A DNA stretch of 64,000 nt from Sphingomonas pseudosanguinis (GTDB lineage: Bacteria; Pseudomonadota; Alphaproteobacteria; Sphingomonadales; Sphingomonadaceae), in contig NZ_JACIDH010000001.1 of NCBI RefSeq assembly GCF_014196255.1, positions 802,977 to 866,976 on the forward strand. Reading direction: 5' to 3'. Shown here piece after piece: positions 45,778 to 53,726 of the stretch; position 1 is the stretch's first letter, and each line of letters begins with the position of its first letter. The position numbers and the translations under genes are program-made. The notes beneath the pieces are model-generated. The model was not told the DNA's origin, did no database searches, and worked only from the letters and a program-made list of their open reading frames with translations.

Positions 45778-46222
45778 ACTCTATATGCTCGACTGGCCGG
45801 CCGAGGACCGCGCCAGCCTGGAGCGTTTCACCGAGACGATGACCGAGGTGCGCAGCCGCATCCAGGCCATTTCGGGCGATGCCGGCGGCGTTCCGGTGCC
45901 GCGTCTGCCGCGCATACCCACGGCGCAGGAATGCGCGCGAGTCATCCTGCAGCGACGGCTCGACCTGCGGCGGATGGCGGGGGATCATGCCGACATGCTG
46001 GGCGATCCCGCCTGGGAGATGCTTCTGGCTATATTCCAGTCGGATACGCCCCGATCCGACACCGCGTTGTTCGATATGATCGGCCTGTCGGGGCGGGCGC
46101 AGGCCGGGCCGCGCTGGGTCGCGCTGCTGATCGATCGCGGCTGGCTGGTCCGCGAGGATGCGGGGCTGCACCTGGGGCAGACCGGCCGTGCGCTGCTGGA
46201 GCGCTATTTCGCGGACTTCTGA
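45767..46222 (+). CDS. Small protein with a winged-helix-like C-terminal half
   Basis: The 151-aa protein has a helical N-terminal half (AEDRASLERFTETMTEVRSR). The C-terminal part, EMLLAIFQSDTPRSDTALFD, MIGLSGRAQAGPRWVALLID, RGWLVREDAGLHLGQTGRALLERYF, has the rhythm of a MarR-like winged helix (helix, helix, recognition helix, wing). It may bind DNA. No ligand domain is seen. It overlaps the membrane protein gene before it by 11 bases, suggesting a membrane-regulator pair, but that is inference. Confidence 0.62.
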   Translation: MAPELYMLDWPAEDRASLERFTETMTEVRSRIQAISGDAGGVPVPRLPRIPTAQECARVILQRRLDLRRMAGDHADMLGDPAWEMLLAIFQSDTPRSDTALFDMIGLSGRAQAGPRWVALLIDRGWLVREDAGLHLGQTGRALLERYFADF

Positions 46223-46301
46223 TCACCGGCGGGGTCGGTGCAACTCCCGGCGCGGCCAAGGGTTCATTCCAGACACGACCATGGGTGAGGAGACGGAGAC
46301 G

Positions 46302-46664
46302 ATGGCCGAGGATATGGGCAATGGCGGCGGCGCGGGCGCGATCGGTGGCGATATGGGCGCGGGCGCCTTTTCCGACCGATTGAAGGGCGCGGGCGAGGCG
46401 ATGCAGGCTTCGGGACAGAAAATGGCCGAGGGCGGCTCGGCGGTGACGCTCAAGATGCTGGAACAGGCCGAGACCAACACGCGCGAGGCGTTCGCCGCGA
46501 TGCGTCAGGCCGCTTCCGCCCGCGATCTGTCGGACGTGATGCGCATCCAGTCCGATTTCATCCGCGAACAGGGCAACCGATCGATGTCGCAGGTTCGCGA
46601 GATCGGCGAGATGATCGTCCAGTTCGGTCGTGACGCCGTCGGCACCGCGCGCGGCGAGAAATAA
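46302..46664 (+). CDS. Phasin-like granule protein
   Basis: The 120-aa protein has a Gly-rich N-terminus and a long amphipathic helical part (MLEQAETNTREAFAAMRQAA, FIREQGNRSMSQVREIGEMI) typical of phasin-family proteins that coat polyhydroxyalkanoate granules. In this window a PHB depolymerase (26583-27800) supports PHB storage in this organism. GGAG precedes the ATG at 46302; an ATG at 46281 is possible. It ends 48 bp before the convergent efflux operon and has no palindrome after it. Confidence 0.75.
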   Translation: MAEDMGNGGGAGAIGGDMGAGAFSDRLKGAGEAMQASGQKMAEGGSAVTLKMLEQAETNTREAFAAMRQAASARDLSDVMRIQSDFIREQGNRSMSQVREIGEMIVQFGRDAVGTARGEK

Positions 46665-46712
46665 TCGGTCATCCCCGCCCGGCGCATCAGGTGGCCGGGC
46701 GGGGCATGATCG

Positions 46713-48296
46713 TCAGGGCGCTGGCGTCGCCGCGGCCGGCACCGGCCCATTGGCGGTCGCATCGAGCAGCAAATCGCCGCCCAGCACACGATAGAGCGTC
46801 ACCCGGTTGTTCGCCGCGATCAGCTGTGTCGCGATCAGCGTCCGCTGCGCCGAATAGAGCGAACGCTGCGCATCCAGCGTATTGAGGAACGGCGTGATCC
46901 CGCCACGATAGCTGGCCTCGGTCAGGCGATAGGTATCGGCGGCGGCGGTCAGGAAGCGGCGATTGGCGCTCAGCTGATCCGCTATCGTGCCCTGTCGTGC
47001 CAGCGCATCGGCGGTTTCCTGAAACGCGCTCTGGATCGCTTTTTCATAGGTCGCGAGCAGGGCGTCGCGCTGCGCCTCCGAATAGCGGACATTGGCGATG
47101 CCCGCCCCCGCCTGGAAGATGGGATAGCTGACCGAGGGCGCGACCGAATAGTTGAAGCTGCCCCCCGAGAATAGCGACGACAGCGCGGTGCTGGCAAAGC
47201 CGACCAGTCCGGTCAGCGAGATGCGGGGGAACAGCGCCGCACGCGCCGCGCCGATCTGGGCATTGGCGGCGCGCAGTTCATATTCGGCCTGCACGACGTC
47301 GGGCCGGCGCAGCAGGATGCCCGAATCCAGCCCGGCTGGCAGGGTGGCGATAGTCGGGCTGGCCTCGTCGATCGACTTCGGGAGCAGCGTGGTGTTGATC
47401 GGCGCACCGACCAGCAGTTGCAGCGCGTTGACGTCCTGCGCCACCGCCGTGGTCTGCTGCGCCAGATCGGCCTGCGCGGTCGCGAGCACCTGTTCGGCCT
47501 GGCGCAGATCGGTGCGCGGCGAGATGCCACCCTCCAGCCGGGCGCGGGTCAGGGTGACGCTGCGTTGCGCGCTGGCGGCGGTATCGCGCGCGATGGTCAG
47601 CAGACTCTGGTCCGCGCCATAGTTCAACCACGCCTCGGCGATGTCGCCGACCAGCGTCAGCCGGGTGGCGCGCGCCGCCGCCTCGGTCGCGAAATAGCGG
47701 TCGAGCGCCGCGCCGGTCAGCGAGCGGATGCGGCCGAACAAGTCGAGTTCGAAGGCGTTGACGCCCAGATTGACCGACCAGGCGCTGCCGCTGCCATTGG
47801 CACCCGTGACGACGCCGCCGGCGCCGCCATTATCGATGCCGCCATTGCCGACACCCCCGTTTCCGGTGCCGCCATTACCCGTGCCGATCCCGCCATTGCC
47901 GATACCGGTGCCACCGCCGCCGATGGCGTTGGAGGCCGCACCGCCCGATCCCCGGTCGGTATAGCTGTAGCGGCCATTGGCGCTGACATTCGGCAACAGG
48001 CTGGCGCGCTGGATGCGATATTGCGCACGGGTCGCGGCGATGTTCGCAGCGGCCACGCGCAGGTCGCGATTGTTGACCAGCGCCTGTTCGATCAGCCGCT
48101 GCAACCGGACGTCGCGGAAGATGTCGGTGTAGCGGACGGTCGGCAGCGCCGCCTCCGACTGGCGCAGATAGGCGTCGCCCACCGGCCAGGACGGCGGCAC
48201 CGGCGTCGCTGGCCGCTCATATTTCGGAGCCATCGAGCAGGCCGACAATGCGGTCGCGGTCAGCAACAGGGCGGGGAAGGGGGACAGGATACGCAT
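46713..48296 (-). CDS. RND efflux outer membrane lipoprotein (NodT/OprM type)
   Basis: The 527-aa protein has a lipoprotein signal ending LSAC (Cys20) and two OEP repeats, with QALVNNRDLRVAAANIAATRAQYR and LRRPDVVQAEYELRAANAQIGAARAALFPRISLTG. It is the trimeric outer-membrane duct of the efflux pump encoded just upstream. It has an unusual Gly/Asn-rich stretch at about residues 115-171, in the part predicted to be near the outer beta-barrel strand pair, where most relatives have a short turn. Its start overlaps the permease stop (TGATG), so the two are coupled. Confidence 0.93.
   Translation of the reverse strand: MRILSPFPALLLTATALSACSMAPKYERPATPVPPSWPVGDAYLRQSEAALPTVRYTDIFRDVRLQRLIEQALVNNRDLRVAAANIAATRAQYRIQRASLLPNVSANGRYSYTDRGSGGAASNAIGGGGTGIGNGGIGTGNGGTGNGGVGNGGIDNGGAGGVVTGANGSGSAWSVNLGVNAFELDLFGRIRSLTGAALDRYFATEAAARATRLTLVGDIAEAWLNYGADQSLLTIARDTAASAQRSVTLTRARLEGGISPRTDLRQAEQVLATAQADLAQQTTAVAQDVNALQLLVGAPINTTLLPKSIDEASPTIATLPAGLDSGILLRRPDVVQAEYELRAANAQIGAARAALFPRISLTGLVGFASTALSSLFSGGSFNYSVAPSVSYPIFQAGAGIANVRYSEAQRDALLATYEKAIQSAFQETADALARQGTIADQLSANRRFLTAAADTYRLTEASYRGGITPFLNTLDAQRSLYSAQRTLIATQLIAANNRVTLYRVLGGDLLLDATANGPVPAAATPAP
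47784..47954 (-). repeat. Degenerate short tandem repeat coding a Gly/Asn-rich loop
   Basis: Inside the outer membrane lipoprotein gene, units of 9 to 15 bp around GGCAAYGGCGG repeat about ten times with small changes. They encode IGNGGIGTGNGGTGNGGVGN and similar. The reading frame is kept. Such arrays can expand or shrink by slippage. Confidence 0.75.
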
Positions 48297-51200
48297 CAGG
48301 CCTTCTCCGCTCCACCTTCGGGGGCGGGCTTGTGCCCCGCGCCATGCTCGCTCATCGGACGCCCACGCAGACGCGCCAGCCCGTTGCGCACCGACCGGCG
48401 CACCAGCACGAAGAATAGCGGGATGTAGAAGATCGCCAGCACCGTGGCGGTCAGCATGCCGCCGATCACGGCGGTGCCGATCGCGATCCGGCTGTTGGCC
48501 CCCGCGCCGGTCGAGATGGCGAGCGGCAGCACGCCGAAGATGAAGGCGAAGCTGGTCATCAGGATCGGGCGCAGACGGATCTTGGCGGCCTCAAGGGCTG
48601 CATCGATGACGCGCTTGCCCTGTTTCTCGGCCTGTTCGGCGAACTCGATCATCAGGATCGCGTTCTTCGCCGCCAACCCCATCGTCGTCAGCAGACCGAT
48701 CTGGAGATAGACGTCGTTGGTCAGCCCGCGCAGCGTCACGAAGGCGACCGCGCCGATCAGGCCCAGCGGGATGATCAGCAGCACCGCGAACGGGATCGAC
48801 CAGCTTTCATAGAGCGCCGCCAGACACAGGAAGACGACCAGGATCGACAGGCCATAGAGGATCGGCGCCTGCCCACCCGACAGCCGTTCCTGATAGGACA
48901 GGCCGGCCCAGGCGATCGCAGTGCCGGGGATTTCAGCAGCCAGTTCGGTCATGCGCTGCATCGCGTCGCCCGAGCTATAGCCGGACGCGGCCGATCCCTG
49001 GAATTCATAGGACGGGATGCCGTTGAACCGCGACAGGGTGGTCGGCGCGACGCCCCAGTTGATCGTCGAGAAGGACGAGAAGGGCGCCATCTGCCCGCTC
49101 GATCCGCGCACGAACCATTGTTTCAGGTCCTCCGGCTCGGAGCGATAGGGGGCATCGCCTTGGACGAAGACGCGCTTCACGCGGCCGCGATCGATGAAGT
49201 CGTTGACATATTGCCCGCCCCAGGCGGTCGACAAGGTGGAATTCACCTGCTGCTGGGTCAGCCCCAGCGCGGCCAGCTTCTGCTGGTCGAGGTCGACGCG
49301 TAGCGTGGCGATGTCGGGCAGTTCGGTCAGGCGGACCGAGGCGAGCATGGGGTCGGCATTGGCCTTGGCAAGCAGCTGGTCACGTACCGCCTCGAACTTC
49401 TCCAGCGGCATGCCGGAGATGTTCTGCAACTCCATGGTGAAACCGTCCGACTGGCCCAGGCCGCGAATGGCCGGTGGCACGAGTGCGAAGACCTGCGCGT
49501 CGCGAAGCCCCCGGAAGGCGGCGGAGGCGCGACCGGTGATGGCGTCGGCGCTGTTCTCCTTGCCCTTGCGATCGGCCCAGTCGACGAAATTGATGAAGCC
49601 CTGACCGGTATTCTGGCCGCTGGTGCCGCCCCCGCCGCCGCCGGCGACCGAGAACAGGACCTTGACGTTCTTGCCCTCATGCTGGGCGAAATACTGCTCG
49701 ACCCGGCGCTGGATTTCCATCGTGCGCGCTTGGGTCGCACCGGCGGGCAGGCGGAACTGGACGATCGCCGATCCCTGATCCTCGGTCGGCAGGAAGCCGG
49801 TCGGCAGGCGCAGGAACAGGACGGCCAGCAGCGCCACGACGCCCGCATAGATCAGCAGGAACAGCCATTTGCGGTCGACGACCGTGCGTACGCCCGAGAC
49901 ATATTTGTCGACCGTCCAGTCGAAGCGGCGGTTGAACCCGTCCTTCGCGCGCTGAAGCCCATGCGCCACGCGCGGGAATTTCCGGTCGAGCCAGGCGCCC
50001 TCCTCGCCCTCCTTCGCCTTTTGCTTGAGCAGCGTGGCGGTCAGCGCGGGGCTCAGGATGATCGCGACCGCGACCGACAGGATCATCGCCGAGACGATGG
50101 TGATCGAGAACTGGCGATAGATGACGCCGGTCGACCCGCCGAAGAATGCCATCGGCAGGAACACCGCCGACAGGACCAGCGCGATGGCGATCAGCGCGAC
50201 GGTGATCTCCTTCATCGACTCGATGGTCGCCTCGCGCGGGGTCATGTCGGGATTTTCCTCGAGCAGACGCTCGACATTCTCCACGACCACGATCGCGTCG
50301 TCGACCAGCAGGCCGATCGCCAGCACCAGCCCGAACAGGGTCAGCGTGTTGATCGAGAAGCCCGCCAGATAGAAGATGGCGAAGGTGCCCAGCAGCACGA
50401 CCGGCACCGCGATCGTCGGGATCAGCGTCGCGCGCCAGCTTTGCAGGAAGACGAACATGACGATGACGACGAGGATGATCGCCTCGATCAGCGTCTTGAC
50501 CACCTCGTCGATCGACAGCTTGATGAAGGCGGTCGTGTCGTTGGCGTAGGCGACCTTCAACCCTTGCGGAAAGCCCTTGGCGACGCGGGTGATCTCGGCC
50601 TTGACCAGTTCGGCGGTCTTCAGCGCGTCGGCGCCCGGCGCCATCAGGACGGCGATACCGGCACCGGGATGCTGGTTGATCCGGCTGACGGCGGCATAGC
50701 TTTCCGCGCCCAGCTCGATGCGAGCCACGTCGGACAGTTTGACGGTCGCGCCGTTGTTCAGCGTCTTGACGATGATCTCGCGGAACTGCTCGGGCGTCTG
50801 GAGCCGCGACTGCGAGGTCACGGTCGCGTTCAGCATCTGGGTCTGGGCCGATGGCGTGCCCCCGACCTCGCCCGCCGCGACCTCGGTATTCTGGTTCTGG
50901 ATCGCGGTCGTCACGTCGGACGGCATCAGCTGGTAGGAGGCCAGCTTCTCCGGATTGAGCCAGATGCGCATCGCATATTGCGAACCGAAGACGTTGGTGT
51001 CGCCGACGCCCTGGATACGGCCCAGCGGGTCCTGGAGATTGGAGACGAGGTAATCGGCGACGTCTTGGTTCGTCATCCGGTTGGTCTCGTCATAGACGCC
51101 CGCGATCAACAGGAAGTCGGGGTTCGACTTGCGGACGACCAGGCCCTGTTGCTGCACCTGCTGCGGCAGGCGCGCGACCGATTGCTGGACTTGGTTCTGG

Positions 51201-51523
51201 ACCTGCACCTGCGCGATGTCGGGGTCGGTGCCCTTGGCGAAGGTGGCGGTGATCGTCACCGAGCCGCGGCTGGACGAGGACGACTGGAAATAGAGCAGCC
51301 CGTCGATGCCGGTCAGCTGCTGTTCGATGACCTGGGTGACCGAGTTCTGCAGCGTCTGCGCCGAGGCGCCGGGGAACGTGGCGCGGATCGACACCTGGGG
51401 TGGCGCGACGTCGGGATATTGCGCGATGGCCAGGCCCATGATCGCGCCGACACCCGCCAGCATGACGATGATGGCAAGGACCCAGGCGAAGATGGGACGA
51501 TCGATGAAGACGCGGCTGAGCAT
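48296..51523 (-). CDS. RND multidrug efflux permease (AcrB/MexB type)
   Basis: The 1075-aa inner membrane proton/drug antiporter has 12 membrane helices and two large periplasmic loops. Recognisable are MLSRVFIDRPIFAWVLAIIV at the N-terminus, the proton-relay DD pair in LAIGLLVDDAIVVVENVERL, GFLPTEDQG, and LTTMGLAAKNAILMIEFAEQ in the second half. It belongs to the hydrophobe/amphiphile efflux-1 group, which exports dyes, detergents and antibiotics. It lies between the adaptor (8-bp gap) and outer membrane genes in one operon. Length is normal. Confidence 0.96.
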   Translation of the reverse strand: MLSRVFIDRPIFAWVLAIIVMLAGVGAIMGLAIAQYPDVAPPQVSIRATFPGASAQTLQNSVTQVIEQQLTGIDGLLYFQSSSSSRGSVTITATFAKGTDPDIAQVQVQNQVQQSVARLPQQVQQQGLVVRKSNPDFLLIAGVYDETNRMTNQDVADYLVSNLQDPLGRIQGVGDTNVFGSQYAMRIWLNPEKLASYQLMPSDVTTAIQNQNTEVAAGEVGGTPSAQTQMLNATVTSQSRLQTPEQFREIIVKTLNNGATVKLSDVARIELGAESYAAVSRINQHPGAGIAVLMAPGADALKTAELVKAEITRVAKGFPQGLKVAYANDTTAFIKLSIDEVVKTLIEAIILVVIVMFVFLQSWRATLIPTIAVPVVLLGTFAIFYLAGFSINTLTLFGLVLAIGLLVDDAIVVVENVERLLEENPDMTPREATIESMKEITVALIAIALVLSAVFLPMAFFGGSTGVIYRQFSITIVSAMILSVAVAIILSPALTATLLKQKAKEGEEGAWLDRKFPRVAHGLQRAKDGFNRRFDWTVDKYVSGVRTVVDRKWLFLLIYAGVVALLAVLFLRLPTGFLPTEDQGSAIVQFRLPAGATQARTMEIQRRVEQYFAQHEGKNVKVLFSVAGGGGGGTSGQNTGQGFINFVDWADRKGKENSADAITGRASAAFRGLRDAQVFALVPPAIRGLGQSDGFTMELQNISGMPLEKFEAVRDQLLAKANADPMLASVRLTELPDIATLRVDLDQQKLAALGLTQQQVNSTLSTAWGGQYVNDFIDRGRVKRVFVQGDAPYRSEPEDLKQWFVRGSSGQMAPFSSFSTINWGVAPTTLSRFNGIPSYEFQGSAASGYSSGDAMQRMTELAAEIPGTAIAWAGLSYQERLSGGQAPILYGLSILVVFLCLAALYESWSIPFAVLLIIPLGLIGAVAFVTLRGLTNDVYLQIGLLTTMGLAAKNAILMIEFAEQAEKQGKRVIDAALEAAKIRLRPILMTSFAFIFGVLPLAISTGAGANSRIAIGTAVIGGMLTATVLAIFYIPLFFVLVRRSVRNGLARLRGRPMSEHGAGHKPAPEGGAEKA

Positions 51524-51530
51524 GGTCCGG

Positions 51531-52772
51531 TCAGCCCGCCTTGCCCTTGGCGGCCTGCATCTTCTTCAACTGTTCGGGCGAGGGGGGCTGGACCTTTTGC
51601 GGGCTGTCGGCGGGCACCGCGCGCACGCTCTGGCCGGGACGCAGATTGTTCAGGCCCTGGGTCACGATCTTGTCGCCGGGCTTCAGGCCGTCGGTGACGA
51701 CCCAGAAGGCGCCTTGCGTCCGCTCCGCACGGACCTTGCGTTCCTCCACCTTGTCGTTCGCGCCGACGACGAAGAGCGTCGCATTGCCCTTCGGATCGCG
51801 CGAGACCGCTTGTTGCGGGACCATATAGGCGCTGGTGTCGATAGCTTGAGCGAAGCGGGCTCGCACGAACATACCGGGCAGCAGCAGCCCCTGCGGATTG
51901 GGGAAGCGCGCGCGCAGCGTCACCGTGCCGGTCTGCGGATCGACCACAGCCTCGGCGAACTCGACCGTGCCGGTCTGGCCGTAATCGCTGCCATCCTCCA
52001 GCCGCAGCGTCACGCGCGCGCTGGCGGGGATCAGGCCGTCGCGTGCCGCCAGGCTGCGGCGTAGCGACAACAGGTCGGTCGCGGATTGCTGGATGTCGAC
52101 GAAGATCGGGTCGAGCCGCTGGATCTGCGCCAGCGGATCGGTCTGCCCCGCGCTGACGAGCGCGCCGACGGTGAACAGCGAGCGACCGATGCGGCCCGTG
52201 ATCGGGGCGGGGACGGTGGTGAATTGCAGGTTCACGCGCGCGGTCTCCAGCGCGGCGCGGGTCTGCGCCACCTGCGCGGCGGCCTGCCGCGCGCTGGCCT
52301 GCGCGTTGGTGTAATCCTGCTTCGAAATGGCTTCGATCTGCGCCAGCGGGCGATAGCGTTCGGCCAGCGTGCGCGTCGCGTCGGCATTGGCCTGTGCGCT
52401 TTGCAGGTTCGCGGCGGCCTGGTTGACCGAAGCGCGATAGAGGCGCGGGTCGATCTCGTAGAGCGGCTGGCCGCGCTTCACCAGCGTGCCCTCGGTGAAG
52501 AAGCGGCGGCGGATGACGCCGGTCACCTGCGGGCGGACGTCGGAGCTTTCGAAGGCGGTGGTGCGCGCCGCCAGTTCGGTGACGATCGGGGCATTGGTCG
52601 GCTGCACGGTGACGAAGCCGACGGTCGGCGTCTGCTGCTGTCCGGCGCCGCGTCCCTTGGCCGCGCCGCCCTTGTCTCCGCCGCATCCCGACAGGGTCGC
52701 CAGGGCGAGGGCCATGGCCGTACCGGCGAGCATCGGGCGCCCGCGAAAGCCTGGAAAGTTCAATTCGTTCAC
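51531..52772 (-). CDS. RND efflux periplasmic adaptor (AcrA/MexA type)
   Basis: The 413-aa protein has a signal peptide ending in a lipobox, LATLSGC, then lipoyl, hairpin, beta-barrel and membrane-proximal domains: TAFESSDVRPQVTGVIRRRF, FTEGTLVKRGQPLYEIDPRL, APITGRIGRSLFTVGALVSAG and VFVRARF-like segment FVRARFAQA. It links the permease and the outer membrane duct. The start is uncertain: GTG at 52772 (MNELNFPGFRGRPMLAG) or ATG at 52733; the longer frame reaching 52877 is less likely. No TetR-type repressor gene is beside it; it is divergent from rpiA. Confidence 0.92.
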   Translation of the reverse strand: MNELNFPGFRGRPMLAGTAMALALATLSGCGGDKGGAAKGRGAGQQQTPTVGFVTVQPTNAPIVTELAARTTAFESSDVRPQVTGVIRRRFFTEGTLVKRGQPLYEIDPRLYRASVNQAAANLQSAQANADATRTLAERYRPLAQIEAISKQDYTNAQASARQAAAQVAQTRAALETARVNLQFTTVPAPITGRIGRSLFTVGALVSAGQTDPLAQIQRLDPIFVDIQQSATDLLSLRRSLAARDGLIPASARVTLRLEDGSDYGQTGTVEFAEAVVDPQTGTVTLRARFPNPQGLLLPGMFVRARFAQAIDTSAYMVPQQAVSRDPKGNATLFVVGANDKVEERKVRAERTQGAFWVVTDGLKPGDKIVTQGLNNLRPGQSVRAVPADSPQKVQPPSPEQLKKMQAAKGKAG

Positions 52773-52894
52773 CTGCCTGAGATTTGTGCCGCGCAAGGCG
52801 ACCCGCGTGTCAATGCATGAACCCGCGAAACGTTGCTGACCTGTGACAAAGTGCACGATGGGAGCGCGGAAAGGCAAGCGATCATGGCCTAAAT

Positions 52895-52942
52895 CCTCCG
52901 CCTTAATTGTCGCAATTTGTCGCGGTGCGGCAAAAGCGGAGG
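52895..52942. promoter_or_regulatory. Inverted repeat in the divergent efflux/rpiA promoter gap
   Basis: CCTCCGC (52895-52901) is mirrored by GCGGAGG (52936-52942). Between them TTGTCGC occurs twice (in AATTGTCGCAATTTGTCGCG). The gap serves both the efflux operon and rpiA, so this may hold an operator. Support is weak. Confidence 0.3.
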
Positions 52943-52982
52943 CGCGGGGACCCTTTGAGGTTCTGATGCATTTTCAAGGGAC

Positions 52983-53654
52983 ATGACCGATCGGGATGCT
53001 GATAAGCGCCTTGCCGCCGATGCCGCCGTGCGCGAAATTCGCGACGATATGCTCGTGGGGCTGGGCACCGGCTCGACGGCGGCCTACGCCATCGCCGCAC
53101 TGGCCGAGCGGCGGTTGCGGATCGAGACGGTCGCCACATCAGAGGCGAGCGCGGCGCTGGCGCGGTCGCTGGGCTTGATCGTGCGCGATTTCGCCGATGT
53201 CGCGCGGGTCGATGTCGCGATCGATGGCGCCGATGCCATCGACGGCGTCTTGCGGGCGGTCAAGGGCGCGGGTGGCGCGATGTTGCGGGAGAAGGTCGTG
53301 GCCACCGCCGCCGACCGGATGATCGTCATCGCGGACGGATCGAAACGGGCCGAGCGTCTCGGGGCGACCAAGCTGCCGATCGAGATATTGCCGTTCGCCA
53401 GGCGCTTTGTAATCGACCGGCTGGCACCGTGGTTCGTGCATTGCGAGGAACGGCCGGACTATCGCACCGATAACGGCCATATCGTCGTCGACGGATATGG
53501 CTGGGACGATGGCGCACCGGAGGCGCTGGCATCGGCATTGATGGCGATCCCGGGGGTGGTCGGGCACGGGCTTTTCCTGACGGAGATCGACGCCGCCTAT
53601 ATTGCCGACAACGGCATCGTTACCCGGCTGGAACGGGAGCGGAACCCGCGCTAA
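52983..53654 (+). CDS. rpiA: Ribose-5-phosphate isomerase A
   Basis: The 223-aa enzyme interconverts ribose-5-phosphate and ribulose-5-phosphate. Family motifs are VGLGTGSTAAYAI, DVAIDGADAIDG and KGAGGAMLREKVVA, followed by the short catalytic ADGSKR segment. Length is normal. The ATG at 52983 follows AAGGGAC. It starts the pentose phosphate block; tkt begins 72 bp after its stop on the same strand. Confidence 0.95.
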   Translation: MTDRDADKRLAADAAVREIRDDMLVGLGTGSTAAYAIAALAERRLRIETVATSEASAALARSLGLIVRDFADVARVDVAIDGADAIDGVLRAVKGAGGAMLREKVVATAADRMIVIADGSKRAERLGATKLPIEILPFARRFVIDRLAPWFVHCEERPDYRTDNGHIVVDGYGWDDGAPEALASALMAIPGVVGHGLFLTEIDAAYIADNGIVTRLERERNPR

Positions 53655-53726
53655 GGCCGGACGCGCATGGTAACCAGAGCGAGCGCGGAGGCGTTCGATC
53701 GTACATTAAAGGATGAGGCCAGTTTC

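Noticed and set aside
49679..51697. Long plus-strand frame opposite the RND permease
   Set aside because: Translation is dominated by Asp, Arg, His and Gln, as expected for the complement of a GC-rich gene; no recognisable fold.
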